Assembly: GCA_949358305.1 (NCBI GenBank)
Contig: OX442318.1
Span: 3,458,501-3,522,500, forward strand
Reading direction: 5' to 3'
DNA: 64,000 bases
From: Strigamia acuminata
Taxonomy: Eukaryota > Arthropoda > Chilopoda > Geophilomorpha > Linotaeniidae
The position numbers and the translations under genes were made by a program. Below the pieces are notes generated by a model. It searched no databases and was not told where the DNA came from. It saw only the letters and a list, made by a program, of their open reading frames with translations. Shown here piece after piece: positions 11,854 through 25,100 of this stretch; the first letter of the stretch is position 1, and every line of letters starts with the position of its first letter.

Positions 11854-12829
11854 TTGTTGTCTTTTAAAACTATTTCAAAAATGGTTAATAAACCGAAAGT
11901 CCTCCATGTTGTTTTCACATCTCTATGGTTACGCGCCATCGTCGCTACCAAGAAACGACATCATTTCGCATTTACGGTGCATTAAATATATTTTTTTCAG
12001 AATTATAATTAGGAATTTGGAGATGAAATAAATTAATTTTAAGTCTTTATTAATTTTTTTTTAGTTTTTTCAATTTTTGTATATACGGAGTGTTTATAGC
12101 GACAAGTGTGGCGATATTTGGAACGAATCAAACGTCGTAAGCCTAACCAACACAGCCAGGTATTTATTTATTTACATTTTGGCAAAGAAATGACCAATAA
12201 AGTAAATATATAACTTTATTTTTAGTAACATTCTTGAAGTATCATGTTTTTATGAAGTTTCAGGTTTGGTATTTATTTTTATCACGTTTTTATGGCCGAG
12301 TTTTTGAATTAATCAACAAAGTCACACTTTTCCACACAAATATCAACAAGAAATGGAAATTTGTGTTTTAAAAGGTATTAAAATTTTTTTTTTCTAGTTG
12401 TTAATTTGTGATTACTTGAATAAGGTCATTATCAAGACCTTAAAAAGCTAAATAAAATAATATTTAAAAAAAAATATAGAAAAAAATCTATAAATAAAAA
12501 CAAGGTCAGATAACAACACAGAAATTTTATAAATTCCAAGTGAGTGATTTTTGAACCCTTACATTCTCATGAAAATCGAGCATCCTTGATGAAATCAGAT
12601 AATGCATTATGTCATCCCAATTTGTCATTTATAAAAATGCAATTTTTCAGCTGAAGATTGCTAAGTGCTTGTTAGTACCTTGGAAATGCATTTTTGTCAT
12701 TAAGAATGCATGTTAACACATTAAAAATGAATTTTTATGCACGTTTACACTTTAGAAATGCATACTTTGCACTTTAAAAATGTTGTTTTTAAAGATGCAT
12801 TATTTCTTATGAGAACGCATGTTTTCACA

Positions 12830-13100
12830 CAAATACAAACTTAAAACAGCATGTTTTCACACTAAGATAAGCTTAAAACAGCATGTTTTCACACTAAGAT
12901 AAGCTTAAAACAGCATGTTTCCACCTTAAAACAAGCTTAAAACACCATGTTTCCACCTTAAAACAGCATGTTTACCCCTTAAAACACCATGTTTCCACCT
13001 TAAAACAGCATGTTTACCCCTTAAAACACCATGTTTCCACCTTAAAACAGCATGTTTACCCCTTAAAACACCATGTTTCCACCTTAAAACAGCATAATTT
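12830..13100. repeat. 21/42 bp tandem repeat
   Basis: Alternating half-units of 21 bp (cagcatgtttaccccttaaaa and caccatgtttccaccttaaaa), forming a 42-bp dimer in the right part. Confidence 0.85.
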
Positions 13101-13311
13101 TCGATTCCCCATCACTTCTTCGAATTTTGTTTATTCAAGAAACGTAAGGACCTGCTAAGAGAGGCAAGAATACGACACTTGATGACGGAGAGGTGCACAA
13201 TGTCCACATTAGCCTTCATTCTTGGCATTGCCCACAACTTTGCTAAGTTTGAGTGAATTTTATAAACATTTCTAAACATTTTTAAACGTTTTAAAAATTG
13301 AAAATTTTGGG

Positions 13312-13445
13312 TTACTTCTCAGACTATCACTTCTCGAATGGGTCGTTTCTTCGAAAAATGTCTGTCTGAGAAACGACCTATTCGAGAAACGTGGTCTTTG
13401 AAATGACTGTCTGAGAAGTGAATTTCGAAGAAGTGACCCAGACTC
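13312..13445. repeat. Nested inverted repeat (hairpin within a hairpin)
   Basis: The inner arms (TTCTCGAATGGGTCGTTTCT and its near-complement TTCTCGAATAGGTCGTTTCTC read in reverse) enclose a 16-base loop. The outer arms pair the GGGTTACTTCTCAGAC side with the GAAGTGACCC side. Possibly a small foldback element. Confidence 0.6.
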
Positions 13446-13499
13446 TAATTTTCACACTAAAACAGCATGGTTTCATCTTAAAATAGCAAGTTTATATGT

Positions 13500-13880
13500 G
13501 CATTTATAAACATAAAAAGTGCATTTTTACCCATAAAAAGGTGCATTTTTACAATAAAAAGGTGCATTTTTACACATAAAAAGGTCCATTTTTACACACA
13601 AAAAGGGCAGTTTTACACATAAAAAGGGCAGTTTTACACTTAAAAAAGGGCAGTTTTACACTTAAAAAAGGGCAGTTTTACACTTAAAAAAGGGCAGTTT
13701 TATACACAAAAAGTGCAGTTTTAAACACAAAAGGGCAGTTTTACACTTAAAAAGAGCAGTTTTATACACAAAAAGTGCAGTTTTATACACAAAAAGGGCA
13801 GTTTTACAATTAAAAAGGGTATTTTTACATAAAAAGGGCATTTTTATACAAAAAGGGCAGTTTTGCACAAAAAGTGCAGT
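13500..13880. repeat. 22 bp tandem repeat
   Basis: About 15 copies of agggcagttttacacttaaa plus aa with variants; it decays at both ends. It lies between the hairpin and the activin promoter. Confidence 0.9.
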
Positions 13881-14493
13881 TTTGGAGTAGTATCCGGAAA
13901 AGAGGAATTTTTCCACAGGTGTTTGTTATTGTTTCGTTCGCAGCTTAAAAACATTTAGCGGCGCGGTCGTAATCCGAGAAACAACAAGTGTTAAATCCTT
14001 TCCAACACACTTGTCACACACACACCTTCGACTCGTGTTGAACACGTGTCAAACTATGCATTCCAAAGGTCCCCGAGACACGGATACATTAATCAACGTC
14101 TACTATGAATAGACAGGAACTAAAATGACGTTTTTCAATAATTAAATAACCTTTCTACTTCGGACTTTGGTTGCTTGCCTTTGTTCCTTTGCACACGCTA
14201 CAACTTTGCTCCCGACCCCCAACCTCATTATCACATACTTTCTATGTCCAAAAAAACCGCAAAAAAAGTCAATAAAACTTTTTTTTAAATTAAATAAAAT
14301 TTAATTTTCCATAATTTAATCACATTTTATCATTTAATTACATGCAAACATGCTGAAAGTGAATTTTATTTATAACTTTCTTTCCCAACATCTTAAAATA
14401 AAAATAAAAAAGACAAAAAAAAAATAGTTTTCACTTTCCACCACTTGAGGGCGCCCACTGCACCTACAATCAGCTGATTGGCAGCCTATGCTT

Positions 14494-14500
14494 TATAAGA
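14494..14500 (+). promoter_or_regulatory. TATA box of the activin gene
   Basis: TATAAGA lies about 45 bp upstream of the start codon at 14539, in the context gctttataagagcacg. With normal spacing transcription would start near 14520-14525, leaving a very short 5' UTR of about 15-20 bases. Confidence 0.5.
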
Positions 14501-14538
14501 GCACGTTGTGAAGTGACATTTGCAACTTATCATCCAAC

Positions 14539-17500
14539 ATGCCTTTGAGATTAGCTCTGATTTCCCTACTCACAATCTTGTTCTTCGACATCGGCGAAAG
14601 CCGCTCGAAGAAACACGGCTGGGCCTATCCTCCCAAGGACAATTTTATGCCACAAGGATCCTCTGAGGGGGTCAGGAGACCTGCACCAATGCCTGAAGAA
14701 GAGTCTTCCCAATCTCTCCCAGAGAGTGATGAAGATTACCCAATAGAGGAGGAAGAGGATGTCAAGAAGCTGGGGAAAGCCGATTGTCCTTCGTGCGGTG
14801 AAGCCAAACTTTCGCATGTCGAGATCCGGAGACTTCGGATAGAGAAGATCAAGCAGAAGATACTGCACAAGCTGAGACTCAAGTCTAGACCTAACATCAC
14901 CATGTCCAGAGATGACTTGCCCATACCTTTGAGTCATGGAGAGATAGGAGGTGGCCAAGCCGACTACTTCAGGGAACCACGTGTTCACTACGATTACTAC
15001 GGGAGGACAGAACATGTCATCATCTTCCCAGATGAAAGTAAGTCAAATAAACTTAGAGTTTTGATTTGTGGATTTCTTGGAAGTCCAGTGGAATGCTGCT
15101 GGGGCTCCCAGGTCAGCGCTACTTAACCGGTGGTGCTTGCGAGGTGAAATCAATATTTTCCTTTGGTAAGGAGTGTGAGCACAGATAAAAGTCAAGGGGT
15201 TGCCAACTGCTACAAAGGCTAAGAACCAGGGCCTTAGATGATAGGGGGCAGTGGTGGAATGGCTAAGGTGTCAGCTTGCCTTGTGGGCCCCTCATGAATT
15301 GGGCTCCTGATGAATTTGGCTCCATTAAACATCAGACAATATGTTATGGATGGGTCCTCTTTGCTCCTGACCACCAATATTTTTAGACCCAGCCTCATGA
15401 ATTGGGCCCCTGATGAATTGGGGCCCCTTAAACATCAGACAATATGCTCCTGACCACCAGCCCACTACTGCTAGGGAGCCCTTTAGACCCAGGGTCTCTC
15501 ATCTTAATTTGGGTCTTCTGGGGTGGTGCCTCCAACCTGTGGCATCTTTTTGTTTAGCACAATGGGCCTGAATATCAGAATCTCTTGATTATAATCCCAA
15601 GTTACCTTTTTGCTCTTCAGTCTGGGATCAATGACCAATGGTTTGCCTTTTTAAAGCAAGTGTTTGTTGTTCAGCAAAGTGTTGAGTTATGCAGGATTTC
15701 ATATCTAATGTGGATAAAATTAGCATCAAAGTGTTATTGTTTATAGTTTGTGGCATTTTGATGTTTTTGACGCGGGTTTTTTGGTCTTTACCGAAGATCA
15801 TCTTCGGTAACTTTAAAGATTTTCAAAGTGTTAATACTTTGAGATGAGTTGTGACTAAGTGGTTTGGAGATAATATTCAGTGTTTCATTTCACTAGATTA
15901 AGAAATTTTTTTTAAGCATTTGTTTAAATTTTATATTAAACTTGCATAGAAACACGTAGATTGAAGCAAGACTTTGGTCTGTGTGATCTTTGAAATTGTA
16001 AAATAGTGATTATGTTACTTGATCCCTACTAATAGGGGTCAGGGGTCATTCTTAAAAGAGCAATACTTTTTTAGATAATAAGTGATACATCATCAAAGTC
16101 CAAGTCAAGTTTACACAGCCGTTAAAAAAAATTTCAAACTCTTTAATTATTTTTGCTATTGTATCCATGTGATTATTCTCAACTTTTTATTGGACAGAAT
16201 CCATTCCGTGCCATCCCAACCGCCATCACCCGGCAGAATGTCTTCACTTTCCACAAGCGACTAATTTCCCGGAAGGTGATGTCTTTACGGCAGAACTGTG
16301 GGTTTATAAGTTTCCGGACGACAACGACTACCAAAACCAAACTTTTGCTGTCAAGGATTTATCCACAAGGATGAGAACACCCAAACACCGACATCACAGA
16401 ACAATATTGACAACCAAACCAAGACATTACAGAACAATATTGACAACCCCTGTATCATGTAAGTATACTGAAATCATTAAATGCATTCAAACTTCAAAAG
16501 ACGGTCTGACAATAGTGGACCAAAATCTCCAAAAATAAATTTGGCGGGCCCTTCTTCTGTGAGAACTTTGAGTAAAAGATAGACCGGGCAAATAATGATA
16601 GATAAACTTAAAACAGCTAAACTGAAGGGAAGTTTTTGTGTCCACGACTGTATATTGCTATTGCGCCCCATCAAAAATCAGCTTGCGACCCACCAGGCAC
16701 GCTCCACAGGGGAGAACCCCTATGGCCTAGATAAGGGGTCGACAACCTGCAGCTCTTTCGATACCATAATGTAATACCATAATATTGAAACAAAAATGTT
16801 AGTGGCTCTTTAAAAACTGGGAAATTTTGTAAATTGTAACTTTTGGCTCTTCCGTCTCAAAAGGTTGCCGACCCCTGGCCTGGGTATTGCCAGTCTCCCA
16901 AAAACAATCTTTGATAAAATTCTTTTGTTGTAGCTGGTTGGATCAAGTTCGATGTGAAGGATGAAATCAAACATTGGGTACCTAACCCTCAGTCTGAGCA
17001 TTGGTTAGAAGTGGTTTGCAAGACATGTGCTATGAATTCATCACTCTCACCAATTTCACGATCACACGGACAAAAGCCGTTTTTGGTTATATCGATGGAC
17101 AATAAGCAGGAACGGCAGAGAAATAAAAGAAACGTCGACTGCGAAAGTGAGACATCTCAGTGTTGCCGCGAAAGCCTCTATATTTCCTTCAATGAAATTG
17201 GATGGGATGATTGGATACTTCAGCCACACGGTTACACAGCAAATTATTGTCGCGGTTCTTGCATGGAAGATGTAACGATAACGATGAGCGGTAGTCATCA
17301 CACTACTGTCATGCAGGTATGGATAATTCTTTGTCTAAAAATTGCTTGAAGATGCCAATAAGCCCATATAAGATTAGATCTCTTTCATTGGATAGTCACT
17401 CTAGGCGACCTATCTACATTTCCCAGACTAAATATGTTCCCGCGGCCCGACCTGTCCAGATTTCCCGGTACTAAATTTGTTCCCAGTCCAGCCCTGCCCT

Positions 17501-18411
17501 TAACCTTAGCACTAAGCCAAAGATTCTGGCCCAGAAGCCCGCTAAGATGTGAGCACTATGCCCGTCATACATTGTTCTGAAGGCATAAAAGCTGAAATAA
17601 GTCTTTTCTTGCGACCTTTCAGCTAGTCGGTAAATTTGGAGCCCATTAATGCAACGTTTTGGCATTCTCTATGTCAGTGGTTCCAAACCTTTTTTGATTC
17701 ACGGCACACTGTATACTTGTCATGGCACGGGTAGGGTAGGGGGATACCCCGGGTACGGGCGGGTACGGGTACAAAATTTTTTCGGAGACGGGTAACGGGC
17801 GGGTAACGGGTACACTTTTTACGCCAATGTTATTCTCTGCCCTGTAGGTGGTCATAGTGCCCCTGTGGGTGGTCATAGTGTTCCTGCAGGTGGTCATAGT
17901 GCCCCTGTAGATGGTCATAGTGTTCTTGTAGGTGGTCATAGTGCTCCTGTAGGTCAGTCATGGTGCCCCTGCAGTTAAAGTTGCTGGAGAACACAACTGG
18001 TTATTTCCTTTGGGGGGGTGCTTGCCCTCCTAGAGAAAAAAATCTTGGTTAAGTTTAAACCTAAGTTGTCAGGCTTGTTCGGTGTGACACTTGCGGCTTT
18101 CGCTGTAACTTCTCAGTGGAGACACAAGGAAGCTGGTAAACTTATATCTCCAGTTACACAAGATATGAGAATCTAATCAAAATGTATCAAGATTTACTAT
18201 TCATCTTATTCAATGTGAATTAAATGATTACTTTTTTTTACAGAGGTATGTGCAAAAGAAAAATTTATCACCAGACCAAAAGTTCACCTTAACACCCTGT
18301 TGTACACCAACACACATGTCTGAGATCTCTCTTCTGTACATGGCTGAGACTGGTACAATTGTGCACAAAAAACTTCCAGACATGGTAGTGGAAGCCTGTG
18401 GTTGTTCCTGA
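14539..18411 (+). CDS. Activin/inhibin-beta-like TGF-beta ligand precursor, four exons, 436 aa
   Basis: Secreted signalling ligand of the activin branch. Exons: 14539-15037, 16198-16458, 16934-17316, 18244-18411 (1311 bp). A hydrophobic signal peptide (residues 1-20) is followed by an acidic segment and then CPSC (83-86) with a helix ending in KQKILHKLRLKSRPNI, closely like inhibin-beta propeptides. The furin site RQRNKR ends at residue 319. The 117-aa mature domain has nine cysteines, as in activins and TGF-betas, with motifs GWDDWILQPHGYTANYCRGSC cut here to key parts GWDDWI, NYCRGSC, TPCC, and the terminal DMVVEACGCS typical of inhibin-beta. Receptors would be activin type I/II serine kinases. 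Intron 2 holds a hAT-like MITE; intron 3 holds a 21-bp repeat. The exact activin subfamily is uncertain; Maverick-type ligands are an alternative. Confidence 0.9.
16733..16877. mobile_element. hAT-like MITE in activin intron 2
   Basis: Termini AGGGGTCGACAACCTGCAGC and, inverted, CAGGGGTCGGCAACCTTTTG match a widespread hAT terminal type. Flanking octamers GCCTAGAT (16725-16732) and GCCTGGGT (16878-16885) agree at six of eight positions, consistent with an aged 8-bp target duplication. Confidence 0.7.
17678..17820. mobile_element. hAT-like (Charlie-type) fragment
   Basis: CAGTGGTTCCAAACCTTTTT followed by gattcacggcacac is a familiar hAT terminus. The partner terminus is not evident. It runs into a gggtacgggcgggtaacggg simple repeat in activin intron 3. 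Confidence 0.5.
17821..17975. repeat. 21 bp tandem repeat in activin intron 3
   Basis: About six copies of ggtggtcatagtgcccctgt plus one base. It is GC-richer than most arrays in this window. Confidence 0.85.
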
Positions 18412-20318
18412 GATACATCCACTTGCCAAAGAACTAATAATCAAGTCATTCAAACTGCAAGCCACATGGATGTGTGGCTGGCAATGTGGGAATACCAACA
18501 CTACATGAGTAACCTGGAGGAGCCAGCAGTTGGTTTTCTATTGAGCTTTGTGTCTTCTGTCACAATCTGGACACAAGTGTCTGCCATTATTGTATTTCCC
18601 TCCTGATTTATTTCTTTTTTACTGTTTTAATACTGAATTTTTATATTTATTGCACGGATAAACACTCAGGATATCTTTGTAAATGACTAATTGCCTAATT
18701 AATTAATAAATTAATTGATAAAATGTTTATTCTATAATTATTTCTTTCATTTCTTAATCTTTTACTTCCTAGTATAAACAAGAATATTTTTTCCTGGTAT
18801 CAATGTGTGATTTCCATAGAATTTTTTTTTTTTAAATTTTAATTTCTAGGAATTAAAAAAAATAAATAAATCTTTAAACCCTACAAGTGCATTAGTACAA
18901 TGATATTAACAGTTCATGAATGTGATAATTTGCTTTGACTTGGAAACGACAAGGCCGTCTTTTGCCCTTGTGAACTGTGCAACAGATCAAATTCCATTGC
19001 AAAATCATAACATACTTGTACAGTATTGATATACAACTTGAATGTTGCAATTTACAAATAATTATAATTAAAATGGATACACCAATGGCTAAAAATAACT
19101 CTTGGATGAACAGGAAAAGCTGCAAAGCACGCGGCAAACTCACTGCCGGTAGCGTATAAAGGATCTACACCACATTACGACCGTGCTTGGGTACCATTCA
19201 CGAAGAAAATTAAATTTAACTCGAATACCGTAAAGTCGGGTGAATGTGGCCAATTTCTTTTAGTAAATTGTTAATAGTGCCTTCAATTTAATAACTACAA
19301 AACTGTTAACTATGTGTTTAGGTAGGTCTTAGGTAGAGCTACAATACCCATACTGTATGTTTAGAACGACTGTTTGACGGTAACACCGAGTTTTCGGCTT
19401 TTAACACATTTTGCTGAAAATTTGTAGTTACGCTACCGGGACTTCAAGAACCGTGTTTCCATGAAATGGTCACTAGTAGAGTGGTATATCACTTTATTGT
19501 GGACTTGCAAACTGGTTTTAGTTACAGATATCTGACCTGCCTGTTACAAATGTGTAATTAATCTATCACTGATATATTCATATACTAAGACTTTTGGTTG
19601 CAATATGGAATTACAGGATAACAAAATGCAGATTCAAGTAAACCCATTTGGATTTTATACCACGTGGCAAAAGGGTTAACATTATAGCAGGGCACTTTTT
19701 TGAGCGGTTCACTGCCGCAACTACTGGTCCCAGAACCTTCCAAAAGTCCATTTTTGGTCTGAAAATGCATTTTTTTTGTCTAAAAATCCATTTTTTTTTG
19801 TCTAAAAATCCATTTTTTTGTCTAAAAATCCATTTTTTTTTTGTCTAAAAATCCATTTTTTGGATAAAAATCCATTTTTTTTGTGTAAAAAACAATTTTT
19901 GTGTGTAAAAATCCATTTTTTTTGTCTAAAAATCCATTTTTTTTTGTCTAAAAATATATTTTTTTTTTGTCTAAAAATCCATTTTTTGTCTAAAAATCCA
20001 TTTTTTTTTGTCTAAAAATCCATTTTTTTTGTCTAAAAATCCATTTTTTTTTGTCTAAAAATCCATTTTTTTGTCTAAAAATCCATTTTTGTCTGAAATG
20101 TGAAAATGCAATTTTTTGGTCTGAAATGCAAATTTTTTGGTCTGAAATGCAAATTTTTTGGTCTAAAATGCAAATTTTTGGTCTGAAATGACGACCGTAA
20201 TTTGGGCCTCACTCAATGAGCCAGATAAAATCAAGACACTAAATCATAATTACTATTAATATGTATATTTCAATAATTAACACTAATCTACATTGAACAC
20301 TAGTAGCTTTCATTACAT
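18412..20318. other. Intergenic region between the activin gene and ATPAF1
   Basis: The first part is the activin 3' UTR; candidate AATAAA-like signals lie near 18700. An 83-codon minus-strand frame at 18892-19143 has a hydrophobic segment but no recognisable homology or splice support. A minisatellite fills 19755-20190. Nothing else is supported. Confidence 0.5.
19755..20190. repeat. About 20 bp tandem repeat downstream of ATPAF1
   Basis: Some 20 copies of gtctaaaaatccattttttt with variable T-run length, ending in a diverged gtctgaaatgcaaattttttg variant. Confidence 0.9.
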
Positions 20319-21811
20319 TTACAACTGAAATGTAGTATTTTGTAACTCCTTTATTAGAGCCATATGTTTAAACGAATCCGGCTGCCGTGTAAATGTTTTA
20401 AGTATCCTATACTTCGGATCGTTGTCTGCACACATGTAATACAGCTTCATTTGATTGGCCAGGAACTGAGCTTCAATTACATTCTGTAAGTAAAAATAAT
20501 AATAATCAGTTGATTTCTTTTCATTCACCGCAAACCCTGCGACAGAATACGAAAGTCTAAAAAGCCGAAAAAGCCGAAAAAGCCGCTCGCTTACCAATGA
20601 ATTATCATATTCTCCCCTCATCAAAACAATTCCCTTGTCATCCATTATATCTGTATAATGGAAAATTGATAGACATTCTGGTGCATTTTCTTTATAAGCT
20701 TGATAATTTAGCAGAGATGTGAAGTGACAGTCATCATTTTCAAATTGAGCCATTATGAACTCATAGCCATCACCTCTTGGTATTGGATAGAGAAACTAAA
20801 GAAATAAAAAGATATTTAAAAAAAAGTTTACTACCTATGGTAAATAATAATTACAACTGGAAATTCTTTCGCTCTTTGGCGGATCGTAGAATAGATTTTT
20901 GCCTAGAAAAATATATAAATGTAATATAAATAGAAATAATAGTGGGCAGTTGTTGCAAAAATGCATAAGCAATCACCAACCAATGGCAATTAAGATTTAA
21001 TCAGTGATAATTTGTTAGTTCATGGTTTGGGAATAAAGTTTACGTAAACAAAAATGTCGGCGAGTCATAATAAGTCGTTTCGGTGACTGCTTATGCATTT
21101 AATTGGAATTCTATTTGATTTCATTTTCAAGTGTTTACTGGGATAATTGCAGATATTTTATCTTGTTTCTTATGATATTCTCTCCAAATCTGAAAAGAAA
21201 AAAAATTATTAATCAAAAAATGCCATTAGTAATAATTCTTAAGTTCAATTGATTAAAATGTGAATCATTTTTCAAGGTTAAAAGTGTCAATTTGTTGTGG
21301 GAATTTTGTATTGTTCTCACATCAGAAATCTCAGATGCACTTTTGTTTTTGATTAAATCCATTTTGATGATTGAATCCAGTGTCTGAAAAATTAATAAAC
21401 ATTATTATAGATTGTTTATTGATATTTTTGGGGGTTTAATTTTACATTTCTTTTCAAGTTGGTGCAAGTTATGTCTGGTTTGGGTGCTCCAAGTTGAGAA
21501 TATTTTTGGTTTTTGGTGTCTGCAGATCTGGTTGATGTTTTCTTGGATTTTAATTTGGATTTAAATTCATCTGGAGGAACACTAAAAAGAACAAAATTGG
21601 AATTAGTTCAGAAATCCAACATTTTGTGTGTAAATCAACAAATTTTATTAAAATACTTTTTAATTTTATCTGAATATTTTTCGTAATAGGGGTTTGTTCT
21701 TAATTGATCCAAATCATCTGTAGTTCTTATATCGCTTAAACAAACAGTACCAGCATGAAAAAGTCTGTGAAATTTGTTTGGGTTGCACAATCTTCTCAAC
21801 TGCTGCAACAT
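20319..21811 (-). CDS. ATPAF1: ATP synthase mitochondrial F1 complex assembly factor 1, seven exons, 272 aa
   Basis: Atp11-family chaperone that holds the F1 beta subunit during ATP synthase assembly in the mitochondrial matrix. Exons (high to low): 21657-21811, 21446-21581, 21321-21383, 21139-21189, 20855-20902, 20595-20795, 20319-20483 (819 bp). The N terminus MLQQLRRLCNPNKFHRLF is a basic, presequence-like stretch. Family motifs are NPYYEKYSDKIK (exon 1), IWREYH (exon 4), FLYPIPRGDGYEF (exon 6), KGIVLM (exon 6) and the conserved end TFTRQPDSFKHMALIKEL (exon 7). At 272 aa it is somewhat shorter than human ATPAF1 (about 328), mostly N-terminally. It is head to head with Greatwall, 336 bp between starts. 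Confidence 0.93.
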
Positions 21812-22147
21812 AATTGCAAAACGAAGAGAAAGATGAAATTTTCAACACACCAAATCAATGTCCGCCATCTTTAAACTACGGATGTTCACAAGAAACAATA
21901 TTTTTTTAAATCCATTAATTTTATTTTAACTTTTGATAGACTTTGGACTATTGGTCCAAGGAAAAAACAAAAAAAGTTTGTAAATCATAAAACTATTATA
22001 TTCTTAAACTGCATAAATATGTTGTAGAAAACTTTACATTGGTTCTTCTAAGATCCCGTACTGACTCTGCTGTAGAAAAATCAATGATGGCGCTCGTTTC
22101 AAACATTGGATTTTGACGTTTTGACTGAATTTTCGCGTTGAATAACG
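21812..22147. promoter_or_regulatory. Bidirectional promoter of ATPAF1 and Greatwall
   Basis: A gap of 336 bp between two opposed start codons must contain both promoters. On the Greatwall side it has GGCGC (22089) close to TTTCAAA (22098), and TTTCGCG (22131), which resemble CDE/CHR and E2F motifs of G2/M genes. CDE/CHR order and strand are not canonical, so this is a weak suggestion. Confidence 0.5.
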
Positions 22148-25100
22148 ATGGAAGAGGCTACAACTAGTCCCAATAAGGAAAATGAAAGCCCTAAAACAGA
22201 TATAATAGCGGCACAAGCTCCAAATGTGGATGACTTCAACCTTTTCAAGCCGATTAGTCGCGGCGCATTTGGGTAACGAATTTTTTGTTGATTTTTTCGT
22301 GACCGTTAGACGAATAAATAATGGATTTTTAAAATTTTTATCATAGAAAAGTGTATTTGGCTTACAAACGCTCGAACGCTAAACAATTGTTAGCGGTTAA
22401 AGTAATGAAAAAGATTGAAATGAAGAATAAAAACATGGCGAGTCGTGGTAAGAATTTGTTTATTTTTGTTTTTATTTTATTTTATTTTATTTTTTGTTAT
22501 TGATTCTTTTGAATGTTTTTTTTAGTTACGACAGAGCGGGATCTGATGGCGCTAACGGATAGTCCATATGTGGTCAAGATTTTGTATTCATTTCATACGG
22601 ATCAAAATGTGTTTTTGGTATTTGTGTGAAAAAATCATTTATTTTCGCAAACATTTAATGTCGTCTGTAAAAAATTCAATTTTTACATAAAATTTCAAAT
22701 GTTTTATCTGAAAAAAATCAGTTTTTAGCAAAATAATTGAATTTTTAACAAAATAATTGAAGTTTTAACAAAAATAATTGAAGTTTTAACGAAAATAATT
22801 GAAGTTTTAACGAAAATAATTGAAGTTTTAACGAAAAAATAGAAGTTTTAACGAAAATAATTGAAGTTTTAACTAAAATCATTGAATTTTTACTAAAAAA
22901 CATCAAATTTTTACTAAAAAACATCAAATTTTTACTAAAAAACATCAAATTTTTACTAAAAAACATCAAACTAAAAAACATAAAATTTTTACTGAAAAAC
23001 ATCAATTTTTTACTAAAAAACATCAAATTTTACTAAAAACATTAAATTTTTACTAAAAAACATCAAATTTTTACTAAAAAACATCAAATCTTTACTAAAA
23101 AACATCAAATTTTTACTAAAAAACATCAAATTTTACTAAAAACATTAAATTTTTACTAAAAAACATTAAATTCAACTCTAAAATTCCATTTTCTTATCAT
23201 TTTCTATTTTTTTAGGTGATGGAATATTTACTAGGAGGTGATTTAAAGTCTCTCATTGCACTTTACGGTTACCTCGACGAAAAAGACGCCGTTTTCTACA
23301 TCTCACAAGTAATCCAAGCATTGGTTTACCTTCATTCCCTCGGAATTGTTCACCGAGACTTGAAACCAGATAACATGTTGCTGACCGAAAAGGGACACTT
23401 GAAATTGACTGATTTTGGATTATCGACGATAACGCTGGATAAACGTACTACTAAATAAACAATTTAATTCTAATATCTCACGTTTTCTATTCCAACTTTT
23501 AGCAATCGATCAAATAGTGACAACGCCTGCCATGGCTACAACAACCAGAACTCCGGGACAGATCATTTCGCTCGCTACTTCGCTTGGAATGGTAAAAATT
23601 GCAATAAATGCCCCAAAAGTTTATTTTAATATATTTTTGGGGCTGAAAAGTTTATTTTTTTATTTTTTGGGGCTTGAAAAAATTGTTTTTAATTTTTCAG
23701 GGGCCCAAAAGTTTTATTTTTAATTTTTTGGGGCCCAAATATGTTTTTTTTTACGCTAATTTATTTTTTATGGGTTTAAACATTTATGTTTATATATTTA
23801 GGGGCCCTGAGATTGATTTTTAATTTTTTTGGGGCACAAAATTTTTATTAAAAATATTCTAGGTCCCAAACGTCATATATTTTCATTTTAGGGGCCCAAA
23901 ATATTTTTTTTGCTTTTATTTTAATATTTAAAAATGAATTTCTTCATATTAGGGGCCCAAAAGTCTGTTTTTAATTCCATAAGGGGCCCAAAAGTGCATT
24001 ATAATTTTTTTAGGGGCTTAAATTGCATTATAATACTTTTTAGGGGGTCCAAAAGTTTCTTTCTTTTTTTTTAGGGACCCTAAAGTTTATTTTTAATTCC
24101 TTAAGTGACCCAAAAGTGCATTATAATATTTTTAGGGGCGCAAAAGTGCATTATAATTTTTTTAGGGGCCCAAAAGTGCATTATAATTTTTTTAGGGGCC
24201 CAAAAGCGCATTGTACTTTTTTTACGGGCCCAAAAAGTGCGTTATAATTTTTTTAGGGGCCCAAAAGTGAATTATAATTATTTTTAGGGGCCCAAAAGTA
24301 CATATTCTAATTCTAACCTTCATTTTATATATTTTCCTAATTTATTTATAACAATTTTTACCTTCAGTATTCGCACAGCAACCTTGCGCCAATGGTCTTG
24401 AATTTCTCCAGCGTGGACGACTCTAGCGCAGACCCCCAAGCCGAAAAAATCACCAAATCAACACTCCGTCAATCCACCGCCGAACAAACGCCGACCCTAA
24501 CACCAAAACCGCCCGACACACCTTTCGACACACGCAAACCCAGCGCGAGCACTATGGCAAAACTCACCAGAAACCCCATCCGCCTCCCGAGCGAGAAAGC
24601 CGCGCCAAACACCGCCACAACCGCCTCGGACCCCGAAATAACCGCACCGGAAGCCGGAAAAACCAACCAAACCCGACTAAAACACTCCACCTCGTATCCG
24701 TACAACAGCACGCCGATAGCGCCCCAGCGCAAGCACCGCAGCCTCAAAATAAGGCAATGGCCTATCATTGGAACGATGGACGGAAAAGCCATCACGCGCC
24801 GGCGGAGTCTGAAGAGGAAGTTCAGCGATAAAAACCCGTCCGACGAACCGGACTCGAAGAGGCCGTGCAGTGTGGACGAGCGGTCGGTGGCGGAGAGCGA
24901 GCGGTCGGCGGCGGAGGACGAAAGCGGGGAGTTGATGGAGTGCGGGGAGTCGGACGTGTTCGAGACGTCTTCGGAAGCGGAAGGTCGGGGAGTTGAGATG
25001 GTTTTGGGGTCGCGGGAGATGTTTGTGTCGCCCATTATGGGTGGGTCGAGGAGATGTCGAAGGATGGAGGAATGTTTGGAGATGTCGAGGAGTCGGATGA

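Larger units (their letters stand above)
11854..14493. other. Intergenic region between TEX14 and the activin gene
   Basis: Head-to-head gap of 2.7 kb between the TEX14 start at 11853 and the activin start at 14539. I see no conserved coding exon. It contains two minisatellites (about 12830-13100 and 13500-13880), a nested inverted repeat (13312-13445) and an AT-rich stretch (14270-14420) before the activin promoter. Confidence 0.6.

Noticed and set aside
18892-19143. 83-codon minus-strand frame with a hydrophobic stretch
   Set aside because: No recognisable homology, no promoter or splice context, and the surrounding sequence is AT-rich spacer.
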